From Neostapfia colusana (Eukaryota; Streptophyta; Magnoliopsida; Poales; Poaceae): a stretch of DNA of 64,000 bases. The notes beneath the pieces were generated by a model. The model was not told the origin of the DNA. It saw nothing but the letters and a program-made list of their open reading frames with translations, and made no database searches. This document shows, in pieces, positions 11,806 through 22,050 of the stretch. Position 1 is the stretch's first letter; every line of letters begins with the position of its first letter. Location: assembly GCA_030760725.1 (NCBI GenBank), contig JASWHV010000002.1:61249900-61313899 (forward strand). The letters are read 5' to 3'. The position numbers and the translations under genes are program-made.

Positions 11806-12452
11806 GTTGGCGTAGCATGGCTTGACAGTGGTCCGGACGCGTACCGTGCCCTGTGTGCTGTTTGGGCGAGCGATGGCTTCAAGTCAGTTTCTAAAACCCA
11901 TCGAGAGAGTAGAGGGACAGGAGGGAAACATCATTTGGGTGGGGACGGCTACATACACCTCGCTAAACGGATGGTAAGTTCTATAAGTGTTCTATTAAGT
12001 AATTTTATAATCTTCATTGTGCTAACATGTATCGATAGGAGCACGAGAGCGGTCAGGAGCCGACACGTATCTAGGTGTGGAAGAGGGGTCACTTGGGAGG
12101 TGACCCATCACAGCCTGACCAGCTGTCTTCTCAGACGGCGACAGAGACTTTGGTGAGTTAATTTTTTCAACTTAATTGAATTCTCTTTAATAGTACTAAT
12201 GACGTTATTTTTTTGTTTTTGCAGGCAAAGTACGGGAAGGAGGCGCGGAGGCTTCGAGGCGAAGAGTTCGATTGGCAGATGCGCCAATCATCACCGAAGC
12301 CGCGTATGCAAGCGGTGGTGGTAAAACTCACGGACGGTGAGCTTTGTAATTTTTAATTTACTGTTATGAACTTCGAGATACAAAATTTAATAATCTTACT
12401 TCATTTGTGCAGGTTAGCCATCTTTGATGGAGTGGTCGACTCGTTACTGTAG
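11806..12452 (+). pseudogene. CACTA accessory ORF (Transposase_24-like), four exons, broken
   Basis: Four exons with GT-AG borders can be read: 11806-11973 (AYRALCAVWASDGFKSVSK), 12039-12152 (RGHLGGDPSQPDQLSSQTAT), 12225-12336 (ending AYASGGGKTHGR) and 12413-12452 (LAIFDGVVDSLL, stop TAG). The pattern of W...SDGFKSVSKTHRESR, HLGGDG, a GHLGGDP repeat and GGGKTHGR...DGVVDS resembles the Ptta/En/Spm Transposase_24 proteins of grass CACTA elements, proposed to be DNA-binding partners of TNP2. Exon 2 carries an in-frame TAG (about 12072) and exon 3 needs a one-base shift, so it is inactive. The N-terminal part is not identified. The family call is from motif memory. Confidence 0.55.
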
Positions 12453-14967
12453 GCTCGGCTATAAGGATAGTTCTAGACTCTGCAGAGTTTGTACCACTTT
12501 ACCCACAAGTTTGTGATTTCGTCACCCGTCGGCTACTGCAGAACCTCCATTATACCAGTACACAACCGTCGGTGTATGGCCAAGAGGTCAAAAAATACCC
12601 TTTACAAAGGGTTTACTAGATGTATGGACTCACTAAGGTTTCACCGGGAGGCTAGAATCTCAAATTCTCCCACCCACAGGCCCCCTCTTGTGCCATGCAG
12701 TTCCCAAGACAGTCCTCACTCGACTCCCATTCCCTGCGCCTTCCACGGTCCATAACAATCTAGTAAACTTACCTAATTACTCAGCTAAGCCGCACCCGTA
12801 CTTGGCCTTGTGGTGGCACTGTTATCCTGGCATGGCTCGCATGAACCAGTCTTTAGATCTACGGCAAGTAACCACCATCACATTCTACCTCATTCACAAA
12901 CCCAGGCTTGCCTAGATCGACCTCCGATTCACGTTCATTAACAACATCAGTTTCTCGTTATTCTTTCGAGTGCAGTTAGCTAGACACATCTATCTCGCTT
13001 CCCGTATCCCATGGACTCAGCGAAGCATAAAAGCAAAAACCATACCTGACTCATTAACTTCCCTAGCGACAAGGGTGGTTTAACCAAAACTAGTAAACTC
13101 CTATAAAAGGGTTTCCCATTGATTTGACTCAAGCACACACACCTTTTCGCAAATAAAACAGTTTTCCAAAATATGGATCAATATGGACAAGGGGCACTTG
13201 CCTTGTTCTTGCGGTTCCGGTTGCTCATATTCTTGCTGTTGTAGTCCGTCGTAGGTAGCTCCCTGAGCTTGTCCTTCTATACGCGATCACGCACATACAA
13301 GATCCACAACAATAAATATCATGCACAAACTTTACTTTAAGATGCAATGATGCATATGCATGTTAATCCTATGATGCAGTTTTTATTAGATCGGTTTATA
13401 CGTGTTCTTGCATGGCTTGCATGGGTTTTACGATGAACAGAGGTGTAAAGATCAATTGTGGACGTGGTGATGATATTAACTTTAGATCAAACCGATCAAC
13501 ACGTGATCTGTCCACGAAAAAGCTTCTGTTCGAAAGGATGGAAGAACATATGCAAAGAAAGCGCGATGATGTCGTAAGGTGGTACTGGAGACCTACCTTA
13601 CTCTCTTCGGGTCCTTCCTCCTAGCAATGGCAGCGAAACAGATCGTCGGCTCTCCTCCGGTGATGGCAATCGTCTCTGGGCTCGTCGGCGATCTCTCTGG
13701 TGGTCAAACTCCGGCGAAGGGGTTTACTCGGCGAGCTGGGGGCTAGGGCTCTAAGTTGTCGGCCCAAGAGGTGGAAAAGAAGTACGTGGTTGCAGCCAAA
13801 GGTTTTCGGTTCTATTTATAATCGGGAAGAGGAGAGTCCTAATCTGATCGGAACTAGAATAAGAGTCCTATTCAAATTGTTTTTGAATCTTAACAACTTA
13901 TCTTTAGTTGATTTGGTGCGGTAGCAATGTAGAATTCGTGTACAGAAGCAAAAACCGCTTCAGATCTCATCACCTTCGCGGGGATGAGCTCCGGAAGCTC
14001 CATGTGTCCTGCAGGAACCTGGGCTCCCTTTTCCGTAGATACAAGCTCCGATTGTGCCACGTGTCAGGCGGACGAGACCTCCCTCTCCTGTAGAGGCAAG
14101 CTCAGTGTGCGCCACGCGTCCTGGCGGGCGGGACCTCCCTCTCCCCAGAGGTGAGCTCCGTGTGCGCCACGTGTCTGGTGGGTCGGGACCTCCCCTCTCA
14201 ACAGTGGCAAGCTCCACGAACGCCATGTGTCAGTTCCGGACCTCCCCTCTTTTCGGAGGTAGCTCCGAATGTGCCACGTGTCAGTGCCGGACCTCCCCTC
14301 TCTTCGGAGATGGTTCCAGATGTGCCACGTGTCCTAGCAGCGCCAGACTTCCCTTCTTCTTAGAGATGGGCTCCGAGGTTGACATGTGTCCAATAGTGAC
14401 GGACCTCCCGGAGATGAGCTCCGGAGGTGACACGTGTCCGGTAGTGTCGAACCTCCCGGAGGTGAGCTCCGGAGGTGACACATGTCCAGTAGGACCGGAC
14501 CTCTCAGAGGTGTGCTCCGAGAGCGACACGTGTCTAGCGGGGCCAGACCTCTCAGAGGTGAGCTCCGAGAGCGACACGTGTCCCGCGCGGCTGGTCCTCT
14601 CTCTTCCGTGGTAACTAGCTCCGGTGATGACATGTGTCCTGCGGAACTGGACCTCGCTTCTCCGCAGAGGTTAGCTCCGGGGGCAACTGTTGTCCCATGG
14701 GGTAGGGCCTCGCCCTCTGCCGCAGGGACGAGCCCCGAGCCGGCCACGTAGCCAGTTTGGCGGCGGACCTCTCCCCTTCTGCAGGGATGAGCTCCGGACG
14801 TGCCACGTGGCCAGCGGCAGTAGAAATTTTCTACAGCGCTCCTCGGCGAACTGGAATTGGCTCTTTTTGGCTATCTTTTTAATATTTTCTCTGTTTCTAC
14901 TTATTTTAAAATATTTTTCTACATGAAACTATGAATACATGCAGAAACCAAAAATGAGGGTGTCACA
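12453..14967 (-). repeat. Element D 3' LTR (left end truncated)
   Basis: It matches the E LTR from about 55258 to 57048. On the minus strand it starts TGTGACACCC at 14967, next to the polypurine tract. U3 carries the G-box minisatellite at 13975-14820. The other end stops at the CACTA-1 remnant. Confidence 0.8.
13975..14820. repeat. Minisatellite with G-box/ABRE-like units in D U3
   Basis: About 16 degenerate units of 48-60 bp alternate GAGCTCCG, (G/C)ACACGTGTC and GGACCTCCC blocks. Exact CACGTGTC occurs at 14058, 14168, 14275, 14326, 14431, 14527 and 14575, and CACGTGGC at 14804. Other units have CATGTGTC or ACATGTC. The array lies within the first kilobase of the LTR on its coding strand, so in U3. 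Confidence 0.85.
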
Positions 14968-15006
14968 AATCTACCCCCCTTAAATTGAATCTCGCCCTCA
15001 AGATTC
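14968..15006 (-). promoter_or_regulatory. Polypurine tract and stem-loop of element D
   Basis: On the minus strand, GAATCTTG-AGGG-CGAGATTC (14987-15006, one G.T wobble in the stem) is followed by AATTTAAGGGGGGTAGATT and then the LTR start. Same layout as A, C, E, F and H. Confidence 0.85.
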
Positions 15007-15045
15007 GCTAGTGGAGAATAGATGAGAGAATTCTGCCTTCTCGGC

Positions 15046-15470
15046 TGTTGGTTGGGCTGACTCGAACTTGATATGAGTACCGTGCTCGTTTGTCAACTGC
15101 ACGCTTCTCTCAGCACATTGGATTACTCCGTTGTGCTTGCTTAACCATCCATTCTGAGTATTATGTCGAGCCCTTGGGAATGCAGGACAATGAGGTTGGC
15201 AAGGAAGTCTACCCCCCTTATTTTAAGGTTTACTTTCGGACATACTATATTAGTCCTCATCTCTCCACCGGGAGAATTAACCAACATAGTATATTTCAAG
15301 TGTGATATGGGTAGATTATACTTGGCAACATACTTGAATGATATGAATGAATGTGATGCTCCAGAATAAAATAGAATGTTGGCTGGGTTGGAGTTGGCAA
15401 GGAACAAACTAATCACGATGTCCTCTGCCTGTTGCGCTTCCTCAGCAGAGACATGGTTCACGTTGCCGCG
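15046..15470 (-). pseudogene. Element D protease fragment joined to pol 3' end
   Basis: Retroviral-type aspartic protease. The active-site triad reads FYSGASHSFIS, so the catalytic Asp (normally FDSGA) has become Tyr. The fold continues through NLIVLHSQGLDIILRMDGWLS. After a spacer (ESAQPTAEK in another frame) the sequence jumps at about 15046 to the extreme 3' end of pol. In element E the two flanks of this jump both contain CTGCCTT (57114 and about 59997), so the deletion looks like recombination between short direct repeats. A frameshift near 15470 separates it from gag. Confidence 0.75.
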
Positions 15471-16555
15471 AGCATAGTTCTGCTGTCCACGGTTTCAGGA
15501 CCTCTCCTCGGGCACTGGGTCACAAAGTGTCCTGTCTCTCCGCATGCAAAGCATGCCTTGTTGCCGACGACAGCAGGTACGTTGGGGCGGGGGTTTTGAA
15601 CAGGAGCGCCCATGTTTGGGCGGGGCGCAGATGGCAAAGGCACACAAGGTGCTTGTGCAACAGGTCATTGCTGTGGTGGCTGATTAGGGCGGTATACAGG
15701 AGCGGTCGATCCATACTGCTGTGCAGCTGAGGGCATGTACCGAGGACGTACGTTGCTCCCTTGTGGCTGGTATGGCATCTTCCTTTTGCCCTCTTGCTTG
15801 ATCTCTCGGATCTTGCTGTCAACCACTATAGCCTTGTCAACTAGCTTCTGGAAGCTCGCATAGTCATTGTTGAGCAGTGGAACCTGGATCTCATTGTTCA
15901 ACCCTCTCATGAACAGATACTGCTTCCATTGGTCCGAGTTGACATCTTCAGGGGCATACCATGACAGCTGTGTGAGCTTGTTAAGGTACTCATTCACGCT
16001 CTTCTGTCCTTGGCGGAGACCCTCAAACTCTTGCCTCTTGAGCATCATTATACCAGCAGGGATGTAATGAGAGCGGAAACTCTCCTTGAACTCAGTCCAA
16101 GTAATAGTCTCTGGGTCGACGTGAGCGTTACAAAGGGCATCCCACCAGTCAGCGGCAGCTCCCGTGAGTTGGTGCGATGCAAAGAGAACTTTCTCTCGAT
16201 CATCGCACTGAACTATGGCAAGCTTCTTCTCCATGGACTTTAACCAGTCATCGGCCTCCATGGAGTCATTGGCTTGAGCAAAAGTGGATGGTCGAGTCCT
16301 CATGAACTCTCCCAGTCTGTTGTGAGCCGGTGGTGGTGGCGTTAGTTGTGGCGGTGGTGCAGGAACGGGGTTGTTGTTGTTGGCCTGCAGCTGACCCAAT
16401 GTTTGGATCATAGTTTGCATAAGTTGATTCTGCATGGCCATCAACCGTTCCACGTTGTTTTCACCAGCTCCGGGGTTAACAGGAACTTCATCGTGGCCAT
16501 CCTCTTGGTCACCACTGAGGTTGATTCCTTGGCGGATGGCGTTTCCTCTCACCAT
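15458..16555 (-). pseudogene. Element D gag with CCHC knuckle
   Basis: Capsid protein starting MVRGNAIRQGINLSGDQ. It has a Gln/Asn/Pro-rich N-terminus, then the gag core (SMEADDWLKSMEKKL, FASHQLTGAAADWW, FKESFRSHYIP, GQKSVNEYLNKLTQL). An in-frame TGA at 15665-15667 follows QPPQQ. Beyond it, still in the same frame, is the zinc knuckle CFACGETGHFVTQC (CX2CX4HX4C), which binds element RNA. Apart from that stop and a frameshift after the knuckle, the gag core is intact for about 296 residues. The start ATG is directly preceded by a pyrimidine-rich tract ending CACAG. Confidence 0.85.
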
Positions 16556-16585
16556 CTGTGAGACAGAACGGAATAGAATAGAGGT
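16556..16585 (-). promoter_or_regulatory. 3' splice-site-like motif at D gag start
   Basis: On the minus strand a T/C-rich tract ends in TCTCACAG, touching the gag ATG at 16555. It looks like a plant intron acceptor. Splicing is inferred, not shown. Confidence 0.45.
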
Positions 16586-16829
16586 TAGAAGGTTAGATGG
16601 ATCCCCCTAACTATATGCATCAAGGTGGATAGACTATATATATTAGCCCATATGAGGATGTGAACAAGTGCTGAGGCATCTCACACCTCTCTCTACTTAT
16701 GTGTGGAGGTGGACAATGCTTGAGACGTCCCACAACTCACACTAAGCACACAAGCACAAACAATGATCACAAAAGTTCAACCAATCATATTCAAGCTTCT
16801 ATTCAATGGGGGTCCTATGGGGTTTTAGG
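16586..16829. other. D leader, non-coding
   Basis: Untranslated leader of element D, upstream of gag on the minus strand. No ORF or motif recognised apart from short repeats of TGTGGAGGTG type. Confidence 0.4.
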
Positions 16830-17165
16830 GTGATACCAATCTGTGATTTCACCCTATGTCAAGGGGGTTTGGGGCGATACCATTCTGTGATCCAACTATG
16901 GCTTCTCCTAGGCTTGCATCCTATGTCAAGGTGGTTCCAATGCCAATCTATGCATCCTAGGCTTGCATCCTATGGTCAGCGTAGCTTCTAATACCAATCT
17001 GTTAGTAGGGGTACGTCCTACAGTCAACGTGGCTCTATAACCAATCTGTGATCATTCTAGGTTTGTGACCTACAGTCAACCGTGGTAGCTGGTACCAATC
17101 TGTGGATTGTACCAATCGGTGACTAGGCATGGCAGCTCTAATATCAATTTGTGACCTATCTAGGT
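16830..17165 (-). repeat. Tandem array of primer-binding-site-like units
   Basis: Eight degenerate units, 20-60 bp apart, are each centred on ATACCAATCTGTGA on the plus strand (about 16832, 16875, 16939, 16990, 17037, 17091, 17110, 17137). Read on the minus strand each gives TCACAGATTGGTATNAGAAGC, close to an LTR end followed by the TGGTATCAGAGC primer site seen in C and F. Units also share CCTAGGCTTGCATCCTATGTC. Confidence 0.65.
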
Positions 17166-17172
17166 GTGTGAT

Positions 17173-19435
17173 CAAGATATTAAAAACAACACGTAAATGA
17201 TTAAGATGTTTGTCATATGACTTGCTGTAAATGAGGATACCATCGAAGTAAACCACCACAAATTTTCCAATAAAAGCACGTAAAACCTTGTTCATTAATC
17301 GCATAAAAGTGCTAGGTGCATTAGTTAAACCAAAATGCATGACTAACCACTCATAAAGTCCAAACTTGGTTTCAAATGCAGTTTTCCATTCATCTCCTAG
17401 TGCCATTCTAATTTGGTGGTAACCACTACGCAAGTCAATTTTTGTGAAAATAATAGCACCACTCAATTCATCAAGCATGTCATCTAAGCGAGGAATAGGA
17501 TAATGATATCGAATGGTGATGTTATTAATCGCTCTACAATCAACACACATGCACCAGCTACCATCTTTCTTAGGAACCAAAAGAACAGGAACAGAACAAG
17601 GACTAAGTCTTTCACGAATATACCCGCGGTTCAAAAGATCTTGAACTTGTCGCTGAATTTCCCTTGTCTCTTCCGGATTCGCCCTGTACGCCGCACGATT
17701 TGGCAAACTTGCCCCTAGAATCAAGTCGATCTTATGTTCAATGCCCCTGATAGGTGGTAATCCAGGGGGTATCTCGGGGGGAAACACATCCGCAAAATCC
17801 TGCAAATGGTTAGCAAAAGCAGGGGGCAATGCAATGGAAACTTCATGAAGCGAAAACATGGCTTCTTTGCATACTAAAGAATAGTACATCCCCTTGGTAT
17901 TAAATAAATCAGCAAGGTCAGATTTAGTTGTGAGCAGCGAAGGTGATTTTAACTTAATTACTTGCTGTTTTTCAGAGTCTAGTGATTTTGTTGCCTTATC
18001 ATCACGTGTTTTACTTTTCTCCAAATGTACAATTTCAGCAGGAGTCATAGGAAGCAAAGTGATTTTCTTTCCTTTATGCATCAGAGTATGTTTATTAGTT
18101 CTATCATGATGAATAGCATCCGTATCAAATTTCCAAGGACGTCCCAACAAAAGAGAACAAGCATCCATAGGTACGACATCAAAATCGGCAAAATCATGAT
18201 AAGAACCAATCGAAAAATGTAGTCTCACTGTTTTGTTACCCTAACCTTACCGCTGTTGTTGAACCACTGAATGTGGTATGGATGACGGTGTGCTCTTGTT
18301 GTCAACCCAAGTTTCTTGACCACATCCGTGTTCACCAAGTTATTGCAACTGCCTCCATCAATTATAGTGTGCACACGGCAGTCCTTGACGATGAGAAACA
18401 TGTGAAAAAGATTGTGTCATTGTAGCTTGTCATCCGCCTCAACTTTGGAGCTCAAAGCACGCTGCACAATTATGCTTCTATAATTTTCCGTTGCTGCAGT
18501 ACCAAGTACCTCTTCATCTGTGCTATAGTGGTCATCTTTTGGTCCTGCAACGTTAGTAGCAAGAGAATATTCATCTTCCACATCTGAAGTACTATCATAC
18601 CCGCCATCATCTCGTGCTATGTATACTCGTTTGCTAGGGCAATCTTTCATCACGTGACCAAATCCCTGGCAGCGGTGACACTTAATGTTGGAGTTCGACT
18701 CGTGGAAGGAGTGGAAGACGTAGTATTGAATGGTGTCATCTTGCTGCCCTCTGGCGCGCGAGGAAATGGAGCAGTAGATGAACTTCGTTGGCCACCATTG
18801 GATGGTGTAGTGGCAGTAGGAAAACTCGAAGATGGTGCTGTTTTGGATGTTGTAGATGTCGAACGCGGTGTGAAGGTGCTCCTCGTGCGTTGGTGCTGCT
18901 GCTGTTGGCAGCCCTGCAATTCTTTTTCTGCCAACATAGCCAGCTGAAATAATCTGTTAACAGTATCATATTCCTTATAATCAACAACGTCCTGAATTTC
19001 ACGCCTCAACCCCCCATAAAAACAAGCTATTTTATCATCCATGTCCTCTACTACCCCACAGCGCAACATACCCTTTTGTAACACTTGATAATACTCCTCT
19101 ACGGACCTGTTACCTTGGTCTAAGCGCTGCAATTTTTTGCGAAGGTCCCGCTGAAAAGGAGGAACAAAACGAACACGCATAGCTTCCTTTAATCTATCCC
19201 ATGTTGGAGGATCAGTTCTAGTTTTAACAAGTTCATTCCACCATATGATAGCAAAATCCTTAAACTCACTAGTGGCTTGACGAACTCTATGTTGTTCAGG
19301 AACAAGGTGGGCTTAAATTTCTGCTCTACTGTCATCTCCCAATCAAGATATGCCTCAGCAATATAAGCAGCAGAAAATGAGGGTATAGTAAATTTGACTT
19401 CAGCAAAAGGATCATCTGAGTACAACAAAATATGT
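17173..19435 (-). pseudogene. Element G: gag-protease-RT fragment of a CRM-like chromovirus
   Basis: Minus strand. The gag part (18650-19435; FTIPSFSAAYIAEAYLDWEM, then FVPPFQRDLRKKLQRLDQGN) is followed by a Ser/Thr/Pro-rich region and a zinc knuckle, CHRCQGFGHVMKDC (near 18620-18665). A protease with IIDGGSCNNLV (about 18340-18365) comes next, then RT from RGIEHKIDLILGASLPNRAA to YFDGILIYSK at 17240 (active site YFDD changed to YFDG). Several frameshifts separate these. RNase H, integrase and LTRs are absent. The IDGGSCNN protease and CRAINNITIRY RT motifs point to the CRM/Galadriel side of chromoviruses, distinct from the Tekay-type elements here. The exact clade is uncertain. Confidence 0.75.
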
Positions 19436-22050
19436 TCAGTCTACACTCACGGGCGTAGACTACGCATCGAGTTCACGTTCAGCCCGTGAACGTGTCCCCG
19501 CTAGCACGCACACACACTAAAACGGCGGCGTGCACGACTCCCACTCGACGGGGTTCCCCTCCTGGGGTTCCATCTCCTCCTCGGGAGTCCCTTCCTCATA
19601 GAACCCTGCAAAAGCTTCAAACACAAGCAGTGAGCATGAAGGCTCAGCAAGACTGAGCCGTCTCTCCTAAACATGGAACTTCTATATGAGGGGTGATAGG
19701 TACAGGAGATAAAACAAGTTGCAAGGACTCGCCTAATTAGTGGTTCCTTACTTTCAAATTTTAGCAGCATGTTGTGGAGGACCTTACGCTAAGGCACATG
19801 AGAGAGCCACAATCAAACAAGAAACGGATTTCTCTCATGTACTTTGCCCAAAGTTGAAAGGAACTTTAATTAGCTCTAAACTACAGCAAATCATTAACAA
19901 TCAAATTTCATCTTTCAATCAGCAACATTTTAACATGTAACTATCCTGTTCTTTCTACGTCACGGTATAGTGAACAAGTGGTACTCACTGACCGCGAGGG
20001 ACGGTGATTATAATCGATTTACACCTGCAGGGTTACCCGAATAACCCGTCACGTACGCCCGTACTTGATGTTGCCTACAGCAACCATCACAGATGCCGTA
20101 CGGAACTACCTTTCACCCGTCAGCCAAATATTGAACCGGTCCCATCGTCCCGATCAAGAGGTCTCTGCACGCGCATCTCAGTGCCGCCAGCCGATTTACA
20201 CCTCAAGCTCTCAACCTACCCTATGAACGACGGGCAATGCCTCAACACCCAGCTACCCGAGTTACATCGGTTTCCCGGTTCCCATATATCCGGTAGGTCT
20301 TCGGTACTGTTCTAGCTTGTTCAACAAGCCCGCACACGGCTCGGTCCTCAATCGACACAAGCAGAGCTATAGCAAACAGGTCCCAAAGTCCTGCTGCCCT
20401 TACTCTCCGGTCGGTCTCATTTTTCTTGCCATGTGTATCATGTGCTATCTCTACCTGAGTCGAGTGCCTCTAGTCTACAGCTCGCGAGAAGTTCCAACTA
20501 CTTGACTTGTACCGAATCCTACACTATCTTAGCATTGCAGTAGCTAACGGGGTTTTCAATCCTAATCCCAACCCCTAGTTCTCTTGGCTATGCAATTGGG
20601 TTTTCAAACAAGACCCCAATGCAAGGAATAATCATACTCAAGTAAGTGCTCAAAACAATAAAAAATTGTAAAAAGGTTAATGCACAATGGAGCTTGCCTT
20701 GCTGCTCTTGGTCGTAGGCTAGCTGCTCTTCCGGAGTAACGAAGTCTAGGACTTCGGGTTCCTCCTCGACCTTAGCGACTACATGAGATACAAGTATATG
20801 TGTTAATTTAAGTGCATTTAATTTGAATTAAACTTGTGAACCTTATAAGTCTCATTAGACAGACCCACTGACCCTGAAATTTTTACTGTGGCTTGGTTAC
20901 AACCTAAACAGAGACTTGGTCAAGTTTTAGTTGCAGCAAAGCTCATTTAAGCCCTCCACTAATAATTATGTACTTGACCTTAATTGGAGGCTGTAGGGTG
21001 TTCTAGGGATTTTCATGGAGCAAGCCATGACTTTCTGAAAACTAGATTTTTAGAGGGTTCTAAAGGAGTTGGTCTCACTTAATTTGAAGGTTCCTAGCTA
21101 AATATATGAGCTAAACAATTTCAGAGAAATTCTGAAAATGTTTGGGAACATTTTCTATTTTCTCTGGAACAGTTTTATTAATCACACCATTATATATATG
21201 GATCAATTGAGCTCAAATGGATCTGAAATTTTTATGATAGTTCAGGGATATTTTGGTGAATATCCCAGCAAAATTTCAGAATTTTCCTCCAAAGGATTCT
21301 CCAGTTAAAATTCCAAAGAGTTTAAATTTTGAGGAATTAGTTCTGGAGAAATAAGGATTTTCATGAAGTGAAACTTGATTTGCTGGAAAGTACTCAGAGA
21401 GCTGAATCCAACAAAATTTGTTTCACTCGATTTGGAGCTTCCTAGCCAAAGTTATGAGGATTTGAAGTTTGAATGAAGTCTGAAAATCGGGGAAAAGTTC
21501 AAATCTGCCGGTTGGTCCACAAGGACACGTGTTGGGCGCTGGAGCGATGGCACACCAGGGTCCACGGAGTTTTTGCGCGCCAGCACACCAGATCCAAGCC
21601 GCAGACCGATGCCTATTTAAAATCCGAGCCGCTGACAGCCGGGGTCCACCCCCTTCGTCTACCTCCCGACTCCCGCGTTCGGCCGCCGCGACGCCTCGCC
21701 GGAGAGCTCGCCGGAAGCCTCTGTGGTGCTCCAAACTTCATGATTCTGTCCGCCCCTGCCTACTTCCACTTGGGGAACATGATTCCGTGCTCATTTCGTC
21801 ATGAAAATGGCCGGCAACTGGTCGGCGACGAGCGGCGGCCTCGGGAGAACTTCGGCCGTGTCGGTTGACCTCCCTAGCACCCAAATCAATCGAGCAACCG
21901 GTCGGGAAGCATCAGTGGACCTTAGAAAAGGTCGACATGAGCTTGAAGCAGCTCGGGGAAGGTCCGAAGCAGGCTCCCACCGTGCTCCCGATGCTTCTCG
22001 CAGAATCCGCCGTCGGCAAGCTTAGAAATACGACGGGTACAGGGGTTCTC
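19436..22050 (-). repeat. Element H 3' LTR, left segment
   Basis: It is collinear with the C LTR from its position 22201 onward, so the terminal 150 bp is missing at the left. It is interrupted at 22050 by element C and resumes at 37156. Together the two parts plus the missing 150 bp equal the 4,041 bp of the intact C LTR. It is clearly diverged from C, hence older. Confidence 0.85.
22046..22050. repeat. Target site duplication of C, left (TTCTC)
   Basis: TTCTC here and at 37151-37155 bracket element C exactly. The flanks join into a continuous H LTR (…ACAGGGGTTCTC + AGGCTAAGGG…) that matches C's own LTR near 24800. Confidence 0.95.

Larger units (their letters stand above)
9782..12452 (+). 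mobile_element. CACTA (En/Spm) transposon remnant 1
   Basis: It begins with the terminal motif CACTACAGGAATCACGAC. Next comes a subterminal region of repeated GACGACGGT/ACCGTCGTC motifs in both orientations, then a GC-rich block (10110-11430), then a spliced ORF related to CACTA accessory proteins (11806-12452). No opposite terminus (TAGTG) was found before the D LTR begins, so the right part is lost. CACTA elements move as DNA using a TNP2 transposase, and none is present here. Confidence 0.7.
12453..17172 (-). mobile_element. Element D: internally deleted E-type chromovirus
   Basis: Minus-strand element with a 3' LTR (12453-14967), polypurine tract, protease and gag, and a leader with PBS-like repeats. 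RT, RNase H, integrase and chromodomain are gone, removed by a deletion joined at about 15046. The 5' LTR is missing, because a fragment of another element (G) begins at about 17173. The 3' LTR has lost about 735 bp at its left end relative to E. It is not autonomous. Confidence 0.8.

Noticed and set aside
13960..14806. Repetitive frames in the D LTR minisatellite (Ser/Pro/Gly-rich, up to 186 aa)
   Set aside because: They are open because the repeat unit is close to a multiple of three in places. Same in the E array (56024-56900).
16830..17165. Possibility of a CRISPR-like array
   Set aside because: Units are degenerate, spacers are not unique, and the sequence lies in a plant retrotransposon leader.
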